NCBI GenBank assembly: GCA_948777935.1
Contig: CAQDYY010000017.1
Span: 1-12,382, forward strand
Source: an uncultured Clostridia bacterium
GTDB lineage: Bacteria > Bacillota > Clostridia > TANB77 > CAG-508
Direction: 5' to 3'
Length of the DNA: 12,382 bases
Below, piece by piece: positions 1 to 5,970 of this stretch. The notes beneath the pieces were generated by a model that was not told the DNA's origin, searched no databases, and worked only from the letters and a program-made list of their open reading frames with translations. The stretch's first letter is position 1. Every line of letters begins with the position of its first letter. The position numbers and the translations under genes were made by a program.

Positions 1-35
1 AAACTATCCTAGGGGTGGGGGTGATAAATAATTTC

Positions 36-54
36 ACCTTTTGGGGTACAGTTC
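36..54 (+). repeat. 19-bp dispersed motif, left copy
   Basis: This copy reads accttttggggtacagttc. The reverse complement of 12331-12349 reads accttttggggtatagttc, identical at 18 of 19 positions. The copies lie in opposite orientation at the two ends of the window, both outside genes. They probably belong to a family of dispersed intergenic repeats. Confidence 0.65.
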
Positions 55-114
55 ACTTTATAAGGCAAACTTGAGATATTCGTTTCAAATTTGTAATACA
101 GTTTGAATTTTCTC

Positions 115-167
115 AAAATGAAAAAGCAGGAGAATATTATAAAAACACATAATATATTCTCCTGCTT
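115..167 (-). terminator. intrinsic terminator of the 97-aa gene
   Basis: A 14-bp perfect stem (124-137 paired with 154-167, core AGCAGGAGAA / TTCTCCTGCT) encloses a 16-nt loop. On the minus strand the second arm is followed by TTTTT-CA-TTTT. It sits about 30 bases beyond the stop codon of the leftward gene at 198-491 and inside the repeat-like element, so the element may have supplied the terminator. Confidence 0.7.
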
Positions 168-197
168 ATGGGACTTATACAGCCCCCGCCCCATACA

Positions 198-491
198 TCA
201 GTTCTTTTTTGCCATTTCCACCAACACTTGTTCCGTCGTCAATTTCCCGCTTAACGTGAATTTCGTATCATAATCGCTATACGAAATTGCATCGACTTCG
301 TCTTTAGCTCGTAGTTTAGCCAGTAGCTCGCTGATTACCTGTGCTTTATCATTAAGGTAAATATCAACGCTACTTTCGATTAATAAACTCCATGCAGCAT
401 CTGGTTCCTTTGTACATTTTACTTCTAATTGGCGACCATCATCTGTTGTAAAAATAGTTTTAAATTTTGTTACTTCAAGATTTCCCAACAT
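198..491 (-). CDS. hypothetical protein, 97 aa, elevated G+C
   Basis: I do not recognise this family. The product is a soluble protein of 97 residues beginning MLGNLEVTKF, with an N-terminal part likely to be beta-rich (KFKTIFTTDDGRQLEVKC) and a charged helical middle (QVISELLAKLRAKDEV). There is no signal peptide or membrane segment. The start at 491 is chosen because AAGGAGG lies just upstream at a suitable distance, whereas the longer frame starting at 536 begins at the predicted transcription start. It has its own promoter and terminator, so it is a single-gene unit. Its G+C is about 37% by count, clearly above the roughly 25% of the neighbouring cassette, and it uses CGC, ACG and GGG codons that are rare nearby. 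That hints at recent acquisition or different selection. Confidence 0.75.
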   Translation of the reverse strand: MLGNLEVTKFKTIFTTDDGRQLEVKCTKEPDAAWSLLIESSVDIYLNDKAQVISELLAKLRAKDEVDAISYSDYDTKFTLSGKLTTEQVLVEMAKKN

Positions 492-540
492 CGTAGTTTC
501 CTCCTTCTTAGAGCATAATACTGTTTTTTGTACCATTTAT

Positions 541-569
541 ATTATATCACTTAACATAAATTATTGCAA
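541..569 (-). promoter_or_regulatory. sigma-A promoter for the 97-aa gene
   Basis: On the minus strand, TTGCAA (564-569) is followed after 17 bp by a perfect TATAAT (541-546). Transcription would start near 534, giving a leader of about 43 nt before the AAGGAGG and the ATG at 491. Confidence 0.75.
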
Positions 570-645
570 ATTTTGGTGTTGTTCCCTCTTTTATAACAAA
601 TTTCTACATATAAATCCTTATTTTGTATATATAATATTGGTTTCT

Positions 646-864
646 TTATTTATCACTTTGTAGTTCTTCTTTTAATATCTCATATACATATGCTGAAGAT
701 TCATAATACAAATGTGTTTCTAGGTTATTTAATTTTTCAAATGTGTTTGAATTATATACAATGTCCATAGCCTCTTCTATTGTAATATTATTATCTTCAA
801 CTACGTACCTAATTAAATCTTGTATTATGCATTCTACTAAATAATTTAATTTTTCTAATACCAT
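646..864 (-). CDS. DUF3791-like small protein, third gene of the DUF3990 cassette
   Basis: A 72-residue helical protein with no membrane segment. Its C-terminal part, from N40 through the LYYESSAYVYEILKEEL stretch, resembles the small partner proteins that accompany DUF3990 genes in Clostridia; this is from memory of the family and not from a search. The ATG at 864 has GGGAG at a good distance, and that site overlaps the end of the DUF3990 gene, two bases away, so the genes are probably translationally coupled. By position and size it could be an antidote or binding partner of the DUF3990 protein, but nothing in the sequence proves this. I see no intrinsic terminator after it. Confidence 0.65.
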   Translation of the reverse strand: MVLEKLNYLVECIIQDLIRYVVEDNNITIEEAMDIVYNSNTFEKLNNLETHLYYESSAYVYEILKEELQSDK

Positions 865-866
865 TT

Positions 867-1361
867 TTATACTCCCTTCAAATACTTTAGTGATTTTTCT
901 GTATGAAATGAATATTGGTCTGTTAATTCTTTGTATGTAAGTTCTCTTATTAATGTATCTATATCAATTAATCCATTTACAAAAGTTCTAAATAATACGA
1001 TAATGTCATCATCTGCTACTGGTCCAATTACTAAATCATATTTGTTATCTGTATTACATTCCTTACTGCCTATATCTTTAAAATCTCTATCTCTATTATT
1101 TAATATAAATGTTGCCCATTCTTTTGATGGTTTATCAAACTTTTTAATATTTAATTCTTTGTCCTCAAAAATACTTTCATCTAGTTCAAAAGTATTTACA
1201 GTCTTTGTTCCTCCCTCTCTTTTTTCTACCCTCTCTGCCATAAATTCTGCTTGTTTTTTTATCGTAGTACAATAAAAACCTTGTCCAAAATCTTTATATT
1301 TTCTACATTTGCTTAAATCAATTTCATCTACTTTTGTATTTGATCCATGATATAAAACCAC
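867..1361 (-). CDS. DUF3990 family protein, ADP-ribosyltransferase-like
   Basis: A 164-residue protein with the hallmark pattern of DUF3990: YHGS at residues 4-7, DFGQGFYCTT at 24-33, YDLVIGPVADDD at 108-119 and QYSFHT at 149-154 near the C-terminus. H5, the GFY segment and the polar QYSFHT segment fit the three-part active site of ADP-ribosyltransferase folds; that catalytic reading is inference. The start is GTG at 1361, shown by GGAGG at 1371-1375 nine bases upstream. That GTG overlaps the TAG stop of the preceding DUF3791 gene by one base, a classic sign of coupled translation. It lies between two small DUF3791-type genes in one transcript. A toxin or effector that modifies a host or phage target is the most likely role, with the small neighbours as partners. 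Confidence 0.8.
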   Translation of the reverse strand: MVLYHGSNTKVDEIDLSKCRKYKDFGQGFYCTTIKKQAEFMAERVEKREGGTKTVNTFELDESIFEDKELNIKKFDKPSKEWATFILNNRDRDFKDIGSKECNTDNKYDLVIGPVADDDIIVLFRTFVNGLIDIDTLIRELTYKELTDQYSFHTEKSLKYLKGV

Positions 1362-1582
1362 TATATGTTTCCTCCATTTCTTTTACATACTTCAGTTAAA
1401 TCTTCAACAGCATCATTTAGACCGACTGTATGCTCTGCTTCGTAACATTCGTTTAAAAATTCCAAGCCTTTATATTTCTTTAAATAGTTATATGCTTCTT
1501 TTCTTGTTATATTTTTTTGTTTAGCAAACTCACTTATACAAATAACTATATAGTTTAATATCCTTATTTCTTGTTTTGACAT
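1361..1582 (-). CDS. DUF3791 family protein, first gene of the DUF3990 cassette
   Basis: A 73-residue all-helical protein starting MSKQEIRILN. The pattern with EFAKQKNITRKEAYNYLKKY followed by LNECYEAEHTVGLNDAVEDL matches DUF3791, a family that regularly precedes DUF3990. The start at 1582 is preferred over the longer frame from 1624, because the promoter's -10 box (1611-1616) and likely start site lie inside the longer version. A weak AAAGG is present about twelve bases upstream of the chosen ATG. Its TAG stop overlaps the GTG of the DUF3990 gene. Its small size and first position are typical of an antitoxin-like partner, but no DNA-binding motif is evident. Confidence 0.75.
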   Translation of the reverse strand: MSKQEIRILNYIVICISEFAKQKNITRKEAYNYLKKYKGLEFLNECYEAEHTVGLNDAVEDLTEVCKRNGGNI

Positions 1583-1610
1583 CACTTTTCCAACCTTTCT
1601 TTTCCAGTTT

Positions 1611-1651
1611 ATTATACTATACATTACATTGCTTTTTCAAGAATTTGTCAA
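1611..1651 (-). promoter_or_regulatory. promoter region of the DUF3791-DUF3990 cassette
   Basis: Two overlapping minus-strand sigma-A solutions exist: TTGACA (1646-1651) with 17 bp to TGTAAT (1623-1628), and TTGAAA (1635-1640) with 18 bp to TATAAT (1611-1616). Either gives a short leader to the ATG at 1582. The tandem arrangement could allow two start sites. Confidence 0.65.
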
Positions 1652-1707
1652 ATATTTTCTTCAGAGTATTATATTTGTAAATTTTATATAGTTTCACCAT
1701 TTAAGTA

Positions 1708-1736
1708 TTGTTTTTTTACTAAAATAAGTATAGAAT
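1708..1736 (+). promoter_or_regulatory. promoter of the acyl-CoA synthetase gene
   Basis: TTGTTT (1708-1713) is separated by 17 bp from TAGAAT (1731-1736), followed by GGAGGT at 1755-1760. The divergent DUF3791 promoter lies about 60 bp to the left, so the two genes share a short regulatory region. Confidence 0.5.
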
Positions 1737-1766
1737 AGTGTTAATGTTTTTTATGGAGGTATGAGC

Positions 1767-3501
1767 ATGCAAGAATTATCTAGAAGTAAGCTATATGAGA
1801 TTGAAAGGGTTTCCAATTTTAGGGAATTAATTAGCCGTTCAGCAAAACTTTATCCTAATAAAGTTGCTTTTATTTATAAAAAAAGTCCAAAGGATACTAC
1901 TTACATTACTCACACTTATACTGAATTAAAACAAGATATAGAAAATTTGGGAACTGCACTAATAGATTTAGGTTTAGCTGGAAAGCGTGTTGCTATTATT
2001 GCTCCAAACCGTTATGAATGGTGTATGAGCTATTTAAGTATTACTACTTCTCGGTATGATAGTTGTTCCTTTAGATAAAGCTCTTCCAGATAATGAAATT
2101 GAAAGCTCTGTTATTCGTAGCGAAGTAGATGCTGTTATTTTTGATAAAAAATATTTATCTATTTTTGAAAATTTGAAATCTAACCCAGACTGCAAATTAA
2201 AGCATTTTATTTGTATGGATTTTATAGAAAATAATAATGATGTATTATCTCTTTCTTCTCTTATAGAAAATGGTATGTCACTCCGTAATAATGGAGATAA
2301 AAGATATGATGAAGTAGAAATTGATAATATGGGTATGACAATTATGTTATTCACTTCTGGAACCACATCTCTTGCTAAGATTGTTATGCTATCACAACAT
2401 AATATTTGCTCTAATATTTATTCTACTGGTTGTATTGCAAAAGTTACAAGTGAAGATACATTCTTATCTTTCTTACCACTACACCATACATATGAATCTT
2501 CTACTACATTTTTATATGGGCTATATTGTGGTATTACCATTGCTTTTTGTGATGGTCTTCGTTATGTAGCACAAAATCTAAAAGAATATAAGATAACTGG
2601 TTTTGTTTGTGTTCCTTTAGTTTTAGAGGCTATGTATAAAAAAGTAAAAAAAGGAATTAAACAAAAACATTTAACTATTCCATTTTATATATTAACTGGT
2701 ATTTCGAATTTACTACTAAAATGTGGTATTGATGTAAGAAGAAAGTTTTTTAAATCTGTTATTAATGAACTTGGTGGACATTTAAGGCTTGTTATTTATG
2801 GTGCTGCTCCTATGGATAAATCTACTATTAAAGGTCTTAAAAATTTAGGAATTGAGTTATTAAATGGATATGGTTTAACAGAAGCTTCTCCTATTGTTTC
2901 TGCTGAAAATGATAAGTATCAAAAACCCGGTTCTGTTGCATTTGCTCTTCCAGATGTTGAAATTAGAATCGATGAACCAAATGAGCAAGGTATTGGAGAA
3001 ATTATAGTAAAAGGCCCTAATATAATGCTTGGTTATTATGATAATGAAGAGGCAACTCGTGAAGTATTAACAGATGGTTGGTTCCATACAGGCGATTTAG
3101 GTTATTATGATAAAGATGGATATTTGTTTATTACTGGTAGAAAGAAAAATGTTATTGTTTTAAAAAATGGTAAGAATATTTATCCAGAAGAAATTGAAAT
3201 TTTGATTTCTCGTCTTCCTTATGTTGCTGAAAATATGGTTTATGGAAAGCCTACTAAAGATGACGATTTAGAAATTAATGCAAAAATTGTTTATAATGTA
3301 GAATATATGAAACAGACTTATCCTAATAAAGATGTTTCTAGTTATAAAGAAATTATTTGGAATGATATAAAAGAGATTAATAAGTCTATGCCTGCTTATA
3401 AGCATATAAGAAATATTATTGTAACAGATGAGCCAATGATTAAGACTACTACTCAAAAAATAAAGAGAAATGAAGAATTAAAAAAGATACTAGGAAATTA
3501 A
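1767..3501 (+). CDS. AMP-forming acyl-CoA synthetase, in two frames joined by a +1 shift at CGG
   Basis: This enzyme would activate a fatty or other carboxylic acid to its acyl-CoA through an acyl-adenylate. The protein is open in one frame from 1767 to a stop at 2076-2078, and in the +1 frame from 2038 to 3501. Joining them at the in-frame CGG (2052-2054) gives about 577 residues, normal for the family. Motifs in joined numbering: phosphate loop FTSGTTSLAK at 195-204, YGLTEASP at 368-375, HTGDLG at 440-445, the hinge GRKKN at 457-461, and the C-terminal catalytic lysine K564 in TTQKIKR. All catalytic parts are intact, so apart from the one extra base there is no decay. The ATG at 1767 has GGAGGT six bases upstream; the ATG at 1761 directly abuts it and is too close. 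Substrate length is unknown. The alternatives are a pseudogene or an assembly error. Confidence 0.85.
2049..2055 (+). other. putative CGG recoding site 1 (acyl-CoA synthetase)
   Basis: In the upstream frame the codons are ACT TCT CGG TAT; in the downstream frame GGT ATG ATA GTT. Skipping the C at 2052, or reading CGGT as one codon, yields TTS-G-MIVVPLD and keeps the family's spacing. The frame change must occur between 2038 and 2075, because stops bound the overlap (TAA at 2035-2037 in the downstream frame, TAA at 2076-2078 in the upstream frame). CGG here is the only in-frame CGG of this gene. Confidence 0.55.
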
Positions 3502-3505
3502 GAAC

Positions 3506-3533
3506 AAAAAAAAGGGCATATGCCCTATTTTTT
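3506..3533. terminator. bidirectional intrinsic terminator
   Basis: The palindrome AGGGCATATGCCCT (3513-3526) is preceded by eight A and followed by A plus six T, so it can terminate transcription in both directions. It ends the rightward acyl-CoA synthetase and the leftward 71-aa gene. The TAG stop of the latter (3525-3527) lies inside the stem. Confidence 0.85.
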
Positions 3534-3740
3534 GTTGTTAATAATTTCTTTTCCTTTCTCTATTGCATCGTCAAGAAAAAAATAAGTACTTACTGTGTCC
3601 ATTTTGGACTGAGTAATATTGTCTTCTTCCACCTTATAAGTACAGATAACCTCATTCTTTGAAGTTAGTACATATAAAGAATTATGAGAATACAGACAAT
3701 ATTCTTCACCATAAAATGTAATTCTTTTTAATTCTAACAT
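3525..3740 (-). CDS. hypothetical protein, 71 aa
   Basis: I do not recognise this family. The product starts MLELKRITFY and has several short predicted beta strands (EEYCLYSHNSLYVLTSKNEVICTYKV) followed by a C-terminal helix (LDDAIEKGKEIINNKK); no membrane segment is seen. The start at 3740 is chosen because AAAGGGAG lies immediately upstream; two upstream in-frame ATGs lack a ribosome binding site. It follows bofA in the same direction after a gap of about 106 bases with only a weak promoter candidate. It ends in the bidirectional terminator, so it may be the last gene of the pth operon or a separate unit. Confidence 0.6.
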   Translation of the reverse strand: MLELKRITFYGEEYCLYSHNSLYVLTSKNEVICTYKVEEDNITQSKMDTVSTYFFLDDAIEKGKEIINNKK

Positions 3741-3846
3741 TGTCTCCCTTTCTAGCATACTGCCACTCATGGTAAATGGTTACTTAAGTATTACTTATGT
3801 ATCTATTTTATCATGATTTGCTCGAAAATAAAAGAATTTTGTAACA

Positions 3847-4107
3847 TTATAGTACAAATTGTAATATTGCTACTATTACTACTCCCGGAACACCTAGAAT
3901 TCCTACGATTAGTGCTGTAATCCAATTTAAGTCTATCATAAAGCCGAAGTTTGTTCCAATTAAGTTCACTACAAAAATTAAGATACCACCGACTATTCCA
4001 TTAATTACAAGTTTTATAATTAATTTCATTGGTAGCGCTAGTAATTTTAATACTATAAATAAAATTCCTACCCCAATTAGTATTGGTAAAATCATAGTAA
4101 AGTCCAT
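3847..4107 (-). CDS. bofA: pro-sigma-K processing inhibitor BofA family protein
   Basis: An 86-residue, very hydrophobic protein with three membrane segments, roughly residues 5-25, 32-51 and 62-85. The segment LIIKLVINGIVGGILIFVVN and the C-terminal TALIVGILGVPGVV are the conserved signature of BofA. In Bacillus subtilis, BofA sits in the outer forespore membrane and, with SpoIVFA, holds the protease SpoIVFB inactive until the forespore signal arrives. Here it follows rng by 26 bases and has a strong purine-rich binding site (AAAAAAGGGGGGAGAAAT before the ATG). Its length matches the family. The gene implies a sporulating ancestor; whether the organism still sporulates cannot be judged from this window. 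Confidence 0.85.
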   Translation of the reverse strand: MDFTMILPILIGVGILFIVLKLLALPMKLIIKLVINGIVGGILIFVVNLIGTNFGFMIDLNWITALIVGILGVPGVVIVAILQFVL

Positions 4108-4133
4108 ATTTCTCCCCCCTTTTTTCTTTTGTT

Positions 4134-5321
4134 TTAATCATTGCTACACATATGTTTTCTTGTCATTTCTAGTAAGTTTAACTCTGTAAATCCAACAATT
4201 TGTGTTTTAGAACGATCATTTTTTAAGTTTTCTTGTAATACATCTATAATTTTTTGCTTATGTTCTTCTTCTTTCATATCAATATAATCGATAATAATAA
4301 TTCCTCCAATATCACGTAAACGCAGTTGTTTTGCAATTTCTATACTTGCCTCTTTATTTACTGTATACACTGTTTGTTCTAAACTTTTTGTTCCTATATA
4401 TTTTCCTGAGTTTACATCTATTGCAGTTAATGCTTCTGTTTTATCTATTGTAATAAAACCTCCACATTTTAGCCATACTTTCCTATTTTGTATCTTTTCT
4501 AATTGCTCTCCTAAATCATACATATCAAATAAATTTTCTTGTTTCTTTAAAACCACATCTATCTTTTGCCCATTTTCTTTTAGCATATCTTGTATCTCTT
4601 TTTCTTCTTTAACACTATTTACAATAATTCTTTCTATATCTTGGTCTATTAAATCTATTAAAATCCTTTTAATAATTTGTGAATTTTCATAAATTAGTTT
4701 TGGTGCTTCTTTTTCATTTTGGGCTTGTTTTTTTATATTTTCCCAGTTTCTAATAGTTTGGTTCATATCTTTTACAATTTCTTCTTCACTTTTTCCTTCT
4801 GCTGATGTTCTTACTATAATACCAACATTTTTAGGACTATTTTTCTTGATAATTTCCATTAAACGTTTCTTTTCTTTTTCGTCTTCGATTTTTTGAGATA
4901 TAGTAATAAACTCTACTTCTGGCATAATTACTGAAAATCTTCCTGCTAAGTTTATATGTGTTGACACTCTTGCTCCTTTTTTATTAGTGCTATCACGTTT
5001 TACTTGTACTAATACTTTCATTCCTACTTTTACAATGTCTTTAATATTATTGTTTTTTACTGCCTCTTCTGGGTCATCTTTTTTTGTATCTACTTTAGGT
5101 AGAATATCTTTAATATGTATAAATGTGTTTTTCTTTTCTCCTATATCTACAAATGCTGCTTGCATTCCTTGTAATACATTTTGAATTTTACCAATATATA
5201 CATTTCCTTCTAATCTTTTAGTGTTACTATTTTCTTCATATTGTTCTAATAGATTGCCATTTTCTACTAGCATTACTGTTTTGTTTTCGTTGTTATCTAC
5301 ATTAATTACTATTTCCTTCAT
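4134..5321 (-). CDS. rng: ribonuclease G/E family endoribonuclease, lacking the zinc-link end
   Basis: A 395-residue protein of the RNase E/G family, which cleaves single-stranded RNA in rRNA maturation and mRNA decay. It has an S1-type domain at about residues 38-120 (GNVYIGKIQNVLQGMQAAFVDIG) and a DNase-I-like catalytic domain. The two metal-binding aspartates are visible as D302 in TAIDVNSG and D345 in IIIIDYIDM, close to D303 and D346 of Escherichia coli RNase E. The protein ends about a dozen residues after LLEMTRK, just before the place where E. coli RNases E and G carry the CPxC zinc-link and the small domain. No frameshifted continuation exists downstream: bofA's ribosome binding site follows at once. 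It may therefore be naturally short, or assemble differently. It lies 13 bases after pth in the same operon, with AAAGG before the ATG. Confidence 0.9.
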   Translation of the reverse strand: MKEIVINVDNNENKTVMLVENGNLLEQYEENSNTKRLEGNVYIGKIQNVLQGMQAAFVDIGEKKNTFIHIKDILPKVDTKKDDPEEAVKNNNIKDIVKVGMKVLVQVKRDSTNKKGARVSTHINLAGRFSVIMPEVEFITISQKIEDEKEKKRLMEIIKKNSPKNVGIIVRTSAEGKSEEEIVKDMNQTIRNWENIKKQAQNEKEAPKLIYENSQIIKRILIDLIDQDIERIIVNSVKEEKEIQDMLKENGQKIDVVLKKQENLFDMYDLGEQLEKIQNRKVWLKCGGFITIDKTEALTAIDVNSGKYIGTKSLEQTVYTVNKEASIEIAKQLRLRDIGGIIIIDYIDMKEEEHKQKIIDVLQENLKNDRSKTQIVGFTELNLLEMTRKHMCSND

Positions 5322-5334
5322 CTATATAACCTTT

Positions 5335-5893
5335 CTAATTGTATTTATTCATTGCATGGTCTATTCCATTTTTTATAATATCTATTGTAGCATTTGCTGC
5401 TTGTTTAATTCCATTTTGAAGTATTTTGTATTCTTCTTCTGGAATATGTCCTAATACATAATTTATAATATCATTTTTAAATTCTGGTGTTCCAATTCCC
5501 ACACGAACTCTTGGGAATGTATCTGACACTATTTCTTTTTCAACTGATTTCATTCCATTATGATTTCCGTGGTCCACCTTTTTTTCGTATTTTAATACTT
5601 CCTTTTTCTATATCCATATCATCATAAATAATGATTAGATTTTCCATTGGTACTTTGTAAAAATCCACAAATTGCTTTACAGATGTTCCACTTAGGTTCA
5701 TATATGTTTGTGGTTTTACAAGAATTACTTTTTCACCATCTATGATTATTTCTCCATATATAGCATCAAATTTCTTTTTATTAAGTGATACATTATATTG
5801 TTTTGCGATTTCATTAATTACATTAAACCCCATATTGTGTCTTGTTTTACTATGATCTTCTTCTGGGTTTCCTAAACCCACAACTATATACAT
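5335..5893 (-). CDS. pth: peptidyl-tRNA hydrolase, in two frames joined by a +1 shift at CGG
   Basis: Pth recycles peptidyl-tRNAs that drop off the ribosome and is normally essential and single-copy. The upstream frame (5893 to a TAA at 5560-5558) encodes residues 1-108, MYIVVGLGNP to KKGGP. The downstream frame continues with NHNGMKS to 5335. Joined at the in-frame CGG (5569-5567), it gives 185 residues, the usual length. The catalytic parts are split across the break: H19 in TRHNMG, N66 in YMNLSG and D94 in DDMD before it, N112 in HNG after it. The conserved GGxGxHNG loop spans the junction, and skipping C gives GGPGNHNG, exactly the expected pattern. Neither half could work alone. A promoter and GAGG precede the ATG at 5893, and rng follows 13 bases later. 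The alternatives are an assembly error or a dead copy of a gene that exists elsewhere. Confidence 0.88.
5566..5572 (-). other. putative CGG recoding site 2 (pth)
   Basis: On the minus strand the upstream frame reads GGA CCA CGG AAA TCA TAA. Omitting the C at 5569 gives GGA CCA GGA AAT CAT AAT GGA = GPGNHNG, the conserved Pth loop. The original frame stops two codons after CGG. A sequence resembling a ribosome binding site, AGGTGG, lies five bases upstream of the CGG, as is seen at some +1 shift sites, but site 1 has none. An Arg codon CGA four codons before the proline (5587-5585) is read normally. Confidence 0.65.
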
Positions 5894-5924
5894 GCTTCCT
5901 CTCCCTTTTTATTACTTTTTATAC

Positions 5925-5953
5925 ATTTTACATTGTTTTAGAGTTTTTTACAA
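5925..5953 (-). promoter_or_regulatory. promoter of the pth-rng-bofA operon
   Basis: On the minus strand, TTGTAA (5948-5953) is followed after 17 bp by TAAAAT (5925-5930). It lies in the 77-base gap between the amidase gene and pth. Confidence 0.55.
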
Positions 5954-5970
5954 GACTTTTTAAAAATTTG

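Larger units (their letters stand above)
12..192. repeat. MITE-like intergenic element with GC-rich terminal inverted repeats
   Basis: The left end (12-27) reads GGGGTGGGGGTGATAA. The reverse complement of the right end (175-192) reads GGGGCGGGGGCTGTATAA, so the two ends are near-identical inverted repeats with one T/C difference and small gaps. The outer ten bases can pair completely when one G-T wobble is allowed. Between them lie the 19-bp motif at 36-54 and a strong hairpin at 124-167. No credible protein is encoded, and no clear target-site duplication is visible. It looks like a small non-autonomous mobile element or a structured intergenic repeat; the family assignment is inference. 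Confidence 0.5.

Noticed and set aside
9..194. Open frame of 61 codons on the minus strand
   Set aside because: It lies inside the repeat element, runs through the terminator hairpin, has no ribosome binding site and has a low-complexity hydrophobic translation. Its CGG comes from the GC-rich repeat end, so it was not counted as a coding CGG.
931..1275. Plus-strand frame of 114 codons
   Set aside because: It is antisense to the DUF3990 gene, which has clear family motifs and a ribosome binding site.
2034..2366. Minus-strand frame opposite the acyl-CoA synthetase
   Set aside because: It is a shadow of the conserved plus-strand protein with no ribosome binding site or recognisable motif. The same applies to 3268-3456, 4987-5184, 8278-8715 and 11899-12099.
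2927..2932. CGG triplet in the acyl-CoA synthetase as another coding CGG
   Set aside because: In frame it reads CCC-GGT (Pro-Gly); the CGG crosses a codon boundary. The same check removed hits at 233, 247, 1422, 3885, 3944, 3989, 8786, 10419 and 11443.
2056..3501. Acyl-CoA synthetase starting at 2056 as a complete gene
   Set aside because: It would lack the N-terminal part of the adenylating domain, which is present and well conserved in the preceding frame with a good promoter and ribosome binding site.
4108..4136. RNase G shortened by a frameshift
   Set aside because: No other frame downstream of the stop continues the protein; the 26 bases before bofA hold only its ribosome binding site, and no CGG is present.
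5335..5577. Second half of pth as a separate small gene
   Set aside because: Its ATG at 5577 has no true start context, it begins inside a conserved loop, and it carries only part of the Pth active site.
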